From positions 1 through 20,184 of the forward strand of contig VBGS01000013.1 in assembly GCA_005889445.1 (NCBI GenBank): a stretch of 20,184 nt of DNA. The letters run 5' to 3'. This document shows positions 7,177 through 14,141 of the stretch, one piece after another (position 1 is the first letter of the stretch; each line of letters starts with the position of its first letter). Below the pieces are notes generated by a model that had not been told where the DNA came from, ran no database searches, and saw only the letters and a program-made list of their open reading frames with translations. The position numbers and the translations under genes are program-made. The DNA comes from Chloroflexota bacterium. Its GTDB lineage: Bacteria > Chloroflexota > Limnocylindria > P2-11E.

Positions 7177-8689
7177 GATGCTGACCGAGGACGGCGTACG
7201 CGATGCCCGTGACGAGGGAGTTGGCGCGTTTCAACGACGCGAGCACATCGAGGTGGATGCTCGACGTGTCGATCGACTCGCGCAGGCCCGCGTGCAGGCG
7301 AGCGATGTGCTGCTGGCGCAGCCGGCGCTCGAGGACGTTCACGTTGCCCTTGTGACGGATCACCTTTTCGGCGACCTCGCGGTCGCCCGCGGCGAGCGCG
7401 GCCAGCGACAGCTCAAGGTTCTCCACCACCATGCGATGCAGGTCAGCGATCTCTCGCCATCCTTCCGCGGAGAACACGTGGTTGCCGCGGATCTTCTTTT
7501 CGGCGAGCTCCATCAAGTTCTTGTCCAGCACGTCGCCGATCTCCTCGAGGTTGACGATCACAAAGATGAGCGCGGTCTCGCGCTCGGCCTGGTCCTCGGT
7601 GAGCGAGTGCTCGCGCAGCTTCACGAGGTACTGCTTGATGTCCTCTTCGAGCCGGTCGATCAGGTCGTCGCGCTTGACGATCTCGCGCATGAGGGCTTCG
7701 TCGTTGTGATCGAAGACCTGGAGCGTCTCGCGAAGCGATTGCACGACGACGTCGCCCATACGCAGCACCTCGCGGAGCGCCTGACCGAGCGCGACCGCGG
7801 GCGTGTCGAGGACCTGCGGATTGAGGTAGATCGCGCCGGTGTCGGTCCGTCGGGAATCCGGCAAGAGACGGGTGATGAGATCGGCTGCCAGACCGGTGAA
7901 CGGCAGGAACAGCAGGGCGAGGGCCACATTGAAGAACGTGTGGGCGTTGGCTATCTGCCGCGGCACGTCGGGCGCGGTGCGCGACACTAGATCCGCGAAC
8001 GGGCCGATGAATGGGAGGAAGAGGAGCACCCCGATCACTTTGAAGGCCGCGTGCGCGGCAGCGACGCGTCGCGCTTCCGCGTTCTGACCGATCGCCGCGA
8101 AGAGCGCCGTCGCGGCGGTGCCGACGTTCGCGCCAAAGATCACCGGCACCGCGCCGACCAGGGGCATGAGCCCCGCCGATGCGAGCGAGAGCGCCAGACC
8201 GATGACCGCGGCGCTCGAGCGAACGAGCCCGGTGAAGATCGCGGAGAGCAGGACGAGCACGAGCGGCTGGTCGGTGAGCGCCCGGAGCAGATCGGCGAAG
8301 AGCGGGCTCCCCGCGAGGGGCGCGGTGCCGTCGCGAATCAGCTTCATGCCGAGGAAGAGGAAGAGGAGATCGAAGGCGAGCAGCTGGACAGTCACCGTCG
8401 TCCCGACGTCCGCGCCGAGGATGACACCGATCGTCTGGCGCAGGGTGAGGAGTCCCGCGGATGCGAACCCGACGAGCATGACCGTCGTCGCGCTCGAGCT
8501 CTGGAGCACCGCGGTGACGCCGGCGCCGACGAGCAGGGCGCGCACGCGGTCGCCGGTCAGTGTCGAAAGGATGTGGCGGAGGCGCGTCCCGGCGGCACGC
8601 TGCAGACCCTCGCCGACGAGGTGCACGCCGTAGAGGAGCAGCGCGGTGCCGCCAAGGAGCGCGAAGAGGACCAGATTGCCCTGACTCAC
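7169..8689 (-). CDS. Na/Pi cotransporter family protein with PhoU-like tail, shortened in the first repeat
   Basis: 506 residues from GTG 8689. Residues 1-275 carry the two inverted Na/Pi-cotransporter repeats. The first has QSSSATT (63-69) and GADVGTTVT. The second has RSSAAV (158-163), where QSSS is usual, and GANVGTAAT. Residues 290-500 are a soluble helical PhoU-like domain. It likely imports phosphate with sodium at the cytoplasmic membrane. After GTTVTVQLLAFD (to 107) the sequence jumps straight to LLFLFLGMKLI; relatives have roughly 40 more residues (two helices) there, so an in-frame deletion is likely. The DNA there (about 8350-8371) is a GAGGAA tandem repeat. It lies 12 bp after the Ig-like gene and overlaps DUF72 by 8 bp. 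Confidence 0.9.
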   Translation of the reverse strand: MSQGNLVLFALLGGTALLLYGVHLVGEGLQRAAGTRLRHILSTLTGDRVRALLVGAGVTAVLQSSSATTVMLVGFASAGLLTLRQTIGVILGADVGTTVTVQLLAFDLLFLFLGMKLIRDGTAPLAGSPLFADLLRALTDQPLVLVLLSAIFTGLVRSSAAVIGLALSLASAGLMPLVGAVPVIFGANVGTAATALFAAIGQNAEARRVAAAHAAFKVIGVLLFLPFIGPFADLVSRTAPDVPRQIANAHTFFNVALALLFLPFTGLAADLITRLLPDSRRTDTGAIYLNPQVLDTPAVALGQALREVLRMGDVVVQSLRETLQVFDHNDEALMREIVKRDDLIDRLEEDIKQYLVKLREHSLTEDQAERETALIFVIVNLEEIGDVLDKNLMELAEKKIRGNHVFSAEGWREIADLHRMVVENLELSLAALAAGDREVAEKVIRHKGNVNVLERRLRQQHIARLHAGLRESIDTSSIHLDVLASLKRANSLVTGIAYAVLGQHHA

Positions 8690-8701
8690 GGTCCGGCGAG
8701 G

Positions 8702-9790
8702 CTAACGCGAGACGGTGAGCGTTGCCCTCCCCGAGATGTTGTTTCCCGCGAGCACGACCACGCTGGCTTCGCCCTCGTTCGGCGGCGCCGCGAACGCGAT
8801 GCGCGCGGTGCCGTCAGCGCCCGTCGTCGCGATGCCGATGAACACGACGCCGACGTAGAGCGCGACAGGGACGCCGACGCGCGGACCAGCGAGATCCCGG
8901 AGCAGGATCGACGCGATGACCTGCTGACCGGGGCGCACGGTCGCGTGGTCGAGGCCGACGGCGAGCATCGTGCCGGGTGTCTGCGCGATCTGTTCCGCGA
9001 TGATGTCGAGCTTCTGCGTGGTCTCGTTGCCGGCGCGGTCGCGCGAGACCACCGCGATCGCAAGCGGCCCTGGAGTGGTCGTGATGAAGTCTGAGAACGC
9101 GCCATCCTGCGCGACCACGACCGTGTGCCCATTGACCGTGACGGTCGCGCCGGCCTCCGTCGTCCCCTGGACGATCACGTTCTGCGCGTCGACGGTGCTG
9201 CCGGCCTGCGGCCGTGAGAGGGTCAGCGTCGGCGGAGTCCGGTCGAGGGTCACCGCATACGTCGAGGTCGCGACGAGATCGCGACCGGCCATCAGGGTAA
9301 AGCTGATCGCATTCGCTCCGTCCTTGAGTGCGAGCGCGGCGCTGAACGCGCCGTTGTCCGCGACGGGTGTCGACGAGATCACCGTGCCGTTCAAGACGAT
9401 CTGCAGCGTGCGACCCGGCTGCGCCGCGAATGAGGGCACCCGCCCATTCACCTGAAGCTGCGGGTCACGAACGAAGAGTGGCACGTTGTCAGCGACCGGT
9501 GCCGCGCCAAGCGGTGCGATCGCGCCGCCCGCCGGGAGCTGGAGCGCCGATTGCCCCTGGAGGATCGGGACGGCCGACTGAACCTGCGCGCCGAGCTCAT
9601 CGATGCCCTGACGGACACCGGCTGCCAGTCGGGGCAACGCGACGAGGATGATCGCGACGACGGCGATTACGAGGACACCGTCGATCCACCGCGGGCGCGA
9701 CCGACGGCGGAGACGCGCCGTGCGCGCGGCCGCTCGGTAACGCTCGCGTTCGATCGGTTGGCGGCGTCGCGCGGCGAAGCGAGTGATCAG
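8702..9790 (-). CDS. Membrane-anchored extracytoplasmic Ig-like domain protein (CTG start proposed)
   Basis: A conventional start search gives TTG 9637 (311 aa), but that begins inside a membrane helix. Upstream the frame stays open for 51 more codons and encodes an Arg-rich cytoplasmic segment, then WIDGVLVIAVVAIILVA, a clear signal anchor at about residues 35-52. No ATG, GTG or TTG lies there. A CTG at 9790 is preceded by AGGAAGG (9799-9805) with 8-base spacing, so I propose CTG, giving 362 residues. The outside part holds two bacterial Ig-like domains (about 104-181 and 186-264; LDRTPPTLTL and VNGHTVVV are typical) and a third beta-rich domain with RPGQQVIASILLRD and TTGADGTARI. It probably binds cell wall or protein partners. 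It heads the Na/Pi operon, behind a structured leader. Confidence 0.78.
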   Translation of the reverse strand: MITRFAARRRQPIERERYRAAARTARLRRRSRPRWIDGVLVIAVVAIILVALPRLAAGVRQGIDELGAQVQSAVPILQGQSALQLPAGGAIAPLGAAPVADNVPLFVRDPQLQVNGRVPSFAAQPGRTLQIVLNGTVISSTPVADNGAFSAALALKDGANAISFTLMAGRDLVATSTYAVTLDRTPPTLTLSRPQAGSTVDAQNVIVQGTTEAGATVTVNGHTVVVAQDGAFSDFITTTPGPLAIAVVSRDRAGNETTQKLDIIAEQIAQTPGTMLAVGLDHATVRPGQQVIASILLRDLAGPRVGVPVALYVGVVFIGIATTGADGTARIAFAAPPNEGEASVVVLAGNNISGRATLTVSR

Positions 9791-9841
9791 TTTCCGGGCC
9801 TTCCTACAAGCAAAACTCTAGGGGGTGAAACGAAAGCGAAA

Positions 9842-9868
9842 GGGCGCCGGCCTTAATGGCCGCCGCCC
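9842..9868 (-). terminator. Terminator-like hairpin in the operon leader (attenuator)
   Basis: Arms 9842-9852 and 9858-9868 pair at 10 of 11 positions around a 5-base loop. On the minus strand the stem is followed by the T-rich run TTTCGCTTTCGTTT (9841-9828), like an imperfect intrinsic terminator. It stands about 37 bases before the SD of the operon's first gene and after a folded region, which is the arrangement of an attenuator. Confidence 0.55.
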
Positions 9869-10020
9869 TCCGCTGGTGGGTGGGATGAGGGGCTAACAGC
9901 TTCGGCGCGCGCGTCACACGTAACGCGCGCAGGTCTCCCTTTGTTTCGTCCTCCCCGGAACGGTTTAGGCCAACCTGACCGCTCCAGCGGGACTGTACCT
10001 CCGGGAATTTGGGGTCGCAA
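9869..10020 (-). promoter_or_regulatory. Structured leader RNA, riboswitch-like, family not identified
   Basis: This stretch and its flanks form the 310-base gene-free gap between citrate synthase and the Ig-like gene. On the minus strand 10007-10000 (TTCCCGGA) pairs with 9959-9952 (TCCGGGGA), 8 bp including one G-U. It encloses CCGC-TGGA-GCGG (9990-9979) and a CGGT...ACCG region (9981-9961) whose inner AGG/CCT can pair. Next come the unpaired-looking GGACGAAAC, then an 8-bp stem (9930-9923 with 9914-9907), then the terminator-like hairpin. The G-U pair becomes C-A on the plus strand, which favours a minus-strand RNA. I could not match the conserved boxes of c-di-AMP, c-di-GMP, cobalamin, Mg, Mn or fluoride riboswitches. 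Confidence 0.5.
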
Positions 10021-10100
10021 GTCCCAGAGATCATGACCATCGGGCCCCGCGCCCGAGAGGACCCGCGACCCTTGCGAGGTCGCTGTGCGAGACTCGGTCC

Positions 10101-11258
10101 GTGGCCGTCGACCGGCAGAAAGCGGCACCCCGCGGGCTCGAGGGCGTGGTCGCGACGACCACGGCGATCTGCTCGGTCGCCGACAACTTCCTCCAATACC
10201 GCGGCTACCGGATAGAGGAGCTGGCCGGCAAGGCGGAGTACGAGGAAGTCGCCTACCTGCTCCTCAATGGCGAGCTTCCGAACAAGGAGCAGCTTCGCGA
10301 CTTCAAGGCCGAGCTGACGAAACATCGCTCGCTCTCACCGTTCCTTCGCGGGATCCTGCAGGAGATGTCCGAGACCGGAACAGGTATGGACGTGCTCCGC
10401 ACCGTCGTCTCCGCATCGTCGGCCGAGGATCCAGCCGAGGGCGACAACTCACGCGAAGCCGAGTACGCCAAAGCGATCCGTCTGACCGCGAAGCTTCCGA
10501 CGATCCTCGCGACGTACATCCGCCGGCGACGCGGTGAGCAACCCGTCCCGCCCGACCCGACGCTCGGCCACGCGGCGAACTTCGTGAAGATGGCGGGACT
10601 CGACGCGAACCCCAAGTCCACGGAAGTGCTGAACACGTGCTTCATCCTTCAGGCCGAGCACGGACTGAACGCATCGACGTTCGCGGCGCGGATCGCGGCT
10701 GCGACGCTCGCAGACATGCATGCTGCGGTGACCGCGGGCCTCGGCGCGCTGAAGGGATCGCTGCACGGCGGCGCGACCGACGGGACGATGAAGATGCTCG
10801 ACGAGATCGGCACGCCGGAGCGCACCGAGACATGGGTGCAAAAGGCGATCGCGGCGAAATACAAGTTCTCCGGGTTCGGCCATCGCGTCTACCGGACCGA
10901 GGACCCACGCGCGAAGTTCCTTCGTAAGTTCGCGCAGGACCTGTCCAAGGACTGGAAGGGTCCGAAATACTTCGAGATCCAGGAGCGTCTCGTCGCTGAG
11001 ATCGAGCGTCAGAGGCCGAACATGTCGCCGGCCGCCGCCGAGAAAGTGAACGTCGTGAACGTGGATTTCTACGCCGCGACGACCTACACGTTCCTGGGCA
11101 TCCCGGCGGACCTCGGCACATCGATCTTCGCGATCGGCCGTATGGCGGGGTGGTGCGCCCACATCATGGAGCAGCACGGCGACAATCGACTCATCCGGCC
11201 GGAGTCCGAATACACCGGACCCACCGGAAAGCGGTGGGTCCCGCTCGCGGAGCGATGA
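10101..11258 (+). CDS. gltA: Citrate synthase
   Basis: 385 residues from GTG 10101; the N-terminus (RGLEGVVATTTAICSV, then YRGYRIEELA) is typical of the shorter Gram-positive-like citrate/methylcitrate synthases. The catalytic triad is visible: His187 in EHGLNASTF, His261 in GFGHRVYRTEDPRA, and Asp322 in NVDFYAATTY. GSLHGGAT (219-226) is the usual active-site loop. It condenses oxaloacetate with acetyl-CoA at the entry of the TCA cycle and so belongs with the sucCD genes at the window start. A 2-methylcitrate synthase role cannot be excluded from sequence. No strong SD precedes the GTG. It is divergent from the operon starting at 9790. Confidence 0.95.
   Translation: MAVDRQKAAPRGLEGVVATTTAICSVADNFLQYRGYRIEELAGKAEYEEVAYLLLNGELPNKEQLRDFKAELTKHRSLSPFLRGILQEMSETGTGMDVLRTVVSASSAEDPAEGDNSREAEYAKAIRLTAKLPTILATYIRRRRGEQPVPPDPTLGHAANFVKMAGLDANPKSTEVLNTCFILQAEHGLNASTFAARIAAATLADMHAAVTAGLGALKGSLHGGATDGTMKMLDEIGTPERTETWVQKAIAAKYKFSGFGHRVYRTEDPRAKFLRKFAQDLSKDWKGPKYFEIQERLVAEIERQRPNMSPAAAEKVNVVNVDFYAATTYTFLGIPADLGTSIFAIGRMAGWCAHIMEQHGDNRLIRPESEYTGPTGKRWVPLAER
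11217..11241. repeat. Perfect hairpin inside the 3' end of gltA
   Basis: GGACCCACCG and CGGTGGGTCC form a perfect 10-bp stem with loop GAAAG, ending 15 bases before the gltA stop codon. It codes for the conserved C-terminal GPTGKRWVP region, so selection on protein explains part of it. It may protect the mRNA 3' end. No U-tract follows. Confidence 0.5.
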
Positions 11259-11278
11259 CCGCCTGAGATCCGCGTGTC

Positions 11279-11650
11279 CTAGGGCGGCACGGCCGCGCCG
11301 AGCGCGGCGATCAGCGCGGTCAGCTCGAACGGCTTCTCGAGCGTGGCGGCAGCACCGAGATCCTGGGCCACGACCCTCACGTCGGGTCGTCCGCTCATGA
11401 CGATGATCGGAGGGCTCGGCATCGTGAGCCTGGCACGCCACTCGGCGACGAAGGTCGGCCCATCCATGAGCGGCAGGCCGAGATCGAGGACCACGGCTTC
11501 GGGCTCGATGGCGCAGGCAAGCCGTAGCGCATGGGATCCATCCTGAGCGGCCATGACCTCGTAGCCCTCGTCGCGAAGAGCTTCGACGATGGTCGTTCGG
11601 AGCATGTCGTCGTCTTCGACGACGAGCAGTCGCCGCATCTTGGGAAACAT
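11279..11650 (-). CDS. Stand-alone response-regulator receiver domain protein
   Basis: 123 residues: a single CheY-like receiver with no output domain. Key residues are E12-D13-D14 (acidic pocket), D56 in VVLDLGLP (phosphoacceptor), S86 in VMSGRP (switch Ser/Thr) and K106-P107 (conserved Lys-Pro). The chosen start is ATG 11650, with GAGG 4 bases upstream; ATG 11638 (MRRLLVVEDD) is an alternative with no SD. No histidine kinase lies nearby, so the partner is unknown. It lies convergent to gltA with 20 bp between the stops, and 105 bp downstream of the M20 gene pair. Its start region forms a perfect palindrome (11649-11663). Confidence 0.9.
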   Translation of the reverse strand: MFPKMRRLLVVEDDDMLRTTIVEALRDEGYEVMAAQDGSHALRLACAIEPEAVVLDLGLPLMDGPTFVAEWRARLTMPSPPIIVMSGRPDVRVVAQDLGAAATLEKPFELTALIAALGAAVPP

Positions 11651-11663
11651 TACGCCTCGTAAT
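11649..11663 (-). promoter_or_regulatory. Palindrome covering the receiver gene's SD and start
   Basis: On the minus strand ATTACG-AGG-CGTAAT is a perfect 6-bp inverted repeat. The SD (GAGG) lies in the 5' arm and loop, and the ATG start overlaps the last two bases of the second arm. It could hide the ribosome site in an mRNA hairpin or be an operator. Confidence 0.4.
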
Positions 11664-11755
11664 CAAACGCCCGCCTGTGCGTGCCCGCGGTGAACGCACG
11701 ACAGGTCTGCCGCTGACTGTTACGGCGTGTACTTGCGCGCGGGCTTCGTGGTGGC

Positions 11756-12880
11756 TCATGCCGATGTGCGCAGGGATTCGCGAAAAGCCTTGTCGATGGC
11801 GACGCGCAGCGCGGTCGCGGCGAGCGCGTCGATGACCACGAACGCGCTGTCGTGCGCGTAGTCGCTCACCGACGCCTCGCGCATGCGGTGCGAATGTCCA
11901 GGTATCTCATCGGCGCTGACCGGGAAGCCGATGTAGTCCGTGGGCACCTCTTGCGACACATTGCCGATGTCCCCCGACGCGGTCACCAGATGATCGCGAA
12001 GTGGCGTCTTGCCTTGTCGCTCGAGCTCCACGGCGAGGGCATCACCAAGCTTCGGGTTCGCCACGACCGGCAGGTAGGGGCGCATCTCGTCCTCGATCGT
12101 GAGCTTCGTGTTTGTCTGCCGCGCCGCGCCGTTCGCCATATCGGTGAAGGTCCCGACCATCTCCTTCAGTCGGTCCATCTCCGCGGCGCGGATGCCGAAG
12201 TCGCCGACGGCACGCGACGGGATGATGTTCGAGGCGACGCCGCCTTCGCGGATGATCCCGTGAACGCGCGCCGTCGAAGGGAGATGCTGCCGCCACCCGT
12301 CGACCGCGACGAACAGGGCGATCAGCGCGGTGAGCGCGTTCCGACCCTTCTCCGGCGAGACCGCGGCGTGCGACGCGAGACCTTCGTAGATGACGCGCTT
12401 GACCGTGATGCCGAGGAGCCGCTCGCTCACGCTCCATTTGCCGCCGGCCCCAGGATGGGAGAACAGCGCGGCAACGCTCTGCTTGAAGACGCCCTTCTCG
12501 AGCAGGTCGATCTTGCCGCCGCCCTTCTCTTCAGCAGGAGTCCCGACAAGCTCGATCCCGACCTGCAGATCCCTCGCCTTCGCGGCGGCGAGGAGGAACG
12601 CGCCGACGATCGTCATCGAGATGAGGTTGTGCCCGCAGCCGTGACCGACCTCGGGGAGGGCGTCGTATTCCGCGAGAAGCGCGACAGCCGGACCGGCCGG
12701 CCCGACGCGAGCGCGGAACGCGGTCGGCAGACCCGCGAGATTCCGCTCTACAGGGTGCCCGTGCTTCTCGAGCAGCGCCACGATCCGCGCGACGGCCCGG
12801 TGCTCCTCGTACGCGAGCTCCGGATCAGCGTTGATCTCGCGCGAGAGCCGGATCAGGTCGTCGCGGTACCGGTCGATCAC
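11756..12880 (-). CDS. M20 family amidohydrolase/peptidase (second of tandem pair)
   Basis: 374 residues from GTG 12880, which overlaps the stop of the upstream paralogue (GTGA). The frame remains open to 13552, but that extension is an off-frame reading of the paralogue. Metal-site residues are HGCGHN (H80, C82, H84), GTPAEE (E117-E118), FSHPG (H142) and the late PGHSH. The GTPAEEKGGGK loop is typical of the ACY1L2/AbgB-like branch, which cleaves amide bonds such as N-acyl-amino acids or aminobenzoyl-glutamate; the substrate is not decidable here. The dimerisation insert VIYEGLASHAAVSPEKGRNA is present. It is cytoplasmic, with no signal peptide. It closely resembles its neighbour, so a gene duplication is likely. 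Confidence 0.92.
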   Translation of the reverse strand: MIDRYRDDLIRLSREINADPELAYEEHRAVARIVALLEKHGHPVERNLAGLPTAFRARVGPAGPAVALLAEYDALPEVGHGCGHNLISMTIVGAFLLAAAKARDLQVGIELVGTPAEEKGGGKIDLLEKGVFKQSVAALFSHPGAGGKWSVSERLLGITVKRVIYEGLASHAAVSPEKGRNALTALIALFVAVDGWRQHLPSTARVHGIIREGGVASNIIPSRAVGDFGIRAAEMDRLKEMVGTFTDMANGAARQTNTKLTIEDEMRPYLPVVANPKLGDALAVELERQGKTPLRDHLVTASGDIGNVSQEVPTDYIGFPVSADEIPGHSHRMREASVSDYAHDSAFVVIDALAATALRVAIDKAFRESLRTSA

Positions 12881-14004
12881 CTCGCGATCCGCTCGCGAAG
12901 CGTCTTGTCGGTCGCGATCCGCACGGCCGTGGCCCCGAGCGCCTCGGCGGTGATGAGCGCGTTTCGATGGGCAAGGTCGGTGGCGCTCGCCTCGCGCATG
13001 GCATCGGAGTGTCCGGCGATCGGCGTTTCGCTGACCGGGAAACGCACCGCGTCGGTCGGCACGCGCTGCGACACGTTCCCGAGATCGGTCGATGCCGTAG
13101 TGAGCACACCGCGCGGTGCCGCGACACCGAGGCGCGCGAGCTCTTCGGCGAGCGCGTCGCCGACAACGTCGTTCGGCCGCAGCGGCTCGTAGTAACGGAG
13201 GTACTCGGCGATGTCGACCGTCGTCCCGGTGAGCATCGCCGCGCCCTCGGCGATGTCGACGAAGCGTTCGACCATCTCGTCGAGCGTCTTCTTCTCCTGC
13301 GCGCGGAGACCGATGATCGCCTCGGCGCGCGAGGGGATGACGTTGGCGGCCTGGCCCCCATTGCTGATGATCCCGTGGACCCGCGACGTGCCGTCGAGGT
13401 GCTGTCGCCAGCCGTCGATCCCGGTGAAGAGCCGGATCACCGCGTTCAGCGCGTTGCGGCCGCGCTCGGGCGAGGCGGCCGCGTGCGACGCGACACCGTG
13501 ATAGGTCACGCGCTTCTCGACGACGCCGAGGCAGCTTCCGCCGACGCCCCAAGCGCCCTGCGCCGCGGGATGCGAGGAGAGCACGGCGCAGACCTGATCG
13601 AAGGCGCCCGCGTCGATGAGATCGATCTTTCCGCCACCGTTCTCCTCGGCGGGCGTCCCGAGGAGCTCGACGGCGACGTCGAGCGTCTTCGCCGACGCCG
13701 CGACGAGGAAGGCGCCGACGTTGCTGATGGCTATCAAGTTGTGGCCGCAGCCGTGACCCACGTCGGGCAGCGCGTCGTACTCGGCGAGCAGGGCGACCGT
13801 CTTTCCGCCCTTTGGACCGACGCGCGCGCGAAACGCCGTCTCGAGCCCGCCAACCCCGCGTTCGACCTCATGGCCCTCGCGCCCGAGGAGCGCGGCGATC
13901 GCGTCAAGCGCGTGCCGTTCCTGGTAGGCGAGCTCCGGATGCGCGTGGATGTCCTTCGAGAGCGTGATGAGGGCGTCTACCTGCGGGCTGGTGAGTCGGG
14001 ACAT
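12877..14004 (-). CDS. M20 family amidohydrolase/peptidase (first of tandem pair)
   Basis: 375 residues from ATG 14004. Conserved features are IHAHPELAYQE at the start, EYDALPDVGHGCGHN (metal ligands H84, C86, H88), GTPAEENGGGK (E120-E121), SSHPA (H145), the dimerisation segment with YHGVASHAAASPERGRNA, and GHSDAMREAS near the end (H332). It is a zinc-dependent amide hydrolase of the ACY1L2/AbgB-like branch with unknown substrate. It overlaps the second copy by 4 bp, and the two share motif order, length and most loops, so they may form a heteromer or split substrates between them. TATACA lies 6 bases before the ATG and no SD is visible, so the mRNA may be leaderless. Confidence 0.92.
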   Translation of the reverse strand: MSRLTSPQVDALITLSKDIHAHPELAYQERHALDAIAALLGREGHEVERGVGGLETAFRARVGPKGGKTVALLAEYDALPDVGHGCGHNLIAISNVGAFLVAASAKTLDVAVELLGTPAEENGGGKIDLIDAGAFDQVCAVLSSHPAAQGAWGVGGSCLGVVEKRVTYHGVASHAAASPERGRNALNAVIRLFTGIDGWRQHLDGTSRVHGIISNGGQAANVIPSRAEAIIGLRAQEKKTLDEMVERFVDIAEGAAMLTGTTVDIAEYLRYYEPLRPNDVVGDALAEELARLGVAAPRGVLTTASTDLGNVSQRVPTDAVRFPVSETPIAGHSDAMREASATDLAHRNALITAEALGATAVRIATDKTLRERIAR

Positions 14005-14010
14005 CGGCGT

Positions 14011-14018
14011 TGTATACT
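14011..14018. promoter_or_regulatory. Symmetric -10 between the M20 pair and rho
   Basis: The palindrome GTATAC (14012-14017) gives TATACT on the plus strand (14013-14018) and TATACA on the minus strand. The minus copy is 6 bases from the M20 start. The plus copy would give rho a leader of roughly 115 bases. No clear -35 box is seen on either side. Confidence 0.45.
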
Positions 14019-14046
14019 GTCCTAGAAGTTCTTCCCCTTCTCACCA

Positions 14047-14129
14047 ACCGGGTGCGAGCGCACCTCGTGCGCCCCCGGTCCCACTCACTCGAACGTTACT
14101 GGCCATAAGGCCTAACGCAAGCTAAGGAG
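14047..14129 (+). promoter_or_regulatory. Structured rho leader and SD
   Basis: Two folding units are visible. In the first, ACCGGG (14047-14052) pairs with CCCGGT (14074-14079) around GCGCAC-CTC-GTGCGC (14058-14072). A competing hairpin GGTGC-GAGC-GCACC (14051-14064) shares bases with it. The second is GTTA...TAAC (14095-14116) with an inner GGCC-ATAA-GGCC. The SD AAGGAG follows at 14124-14129, 12 bases before the TTG. Autoregulation through the leader is known for rho in other bacteria; here it is inferred. Confidence 0.45.
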
Positions 14130-14141
14130 CGAACACACCAC

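Noticed and set aside
9869..10020. c-di-AMP (ydaO) or c-di-GMP riboswitch
   Set aside because: GGACGAAAC and GGCCTAAACC recall parts of these classes, but the required conserved boxes and their order are not present; kept as an unassigned structured leader.
9853..10325. Minus-strand ORFs (91 and 173 aa) over the citrate synthase leader
   Set aside because: No SD or domain pattern, and they cross the hairpins and the gltA coding start; better explained as leader RNA.
12881..13552. N-terminal extension making a 598-aa protein with the second M20 gene
   Set aside because: It is an off-frame reading of the first M20 gene; the real start is the GTG at 12880 overlapping that gene's stop.
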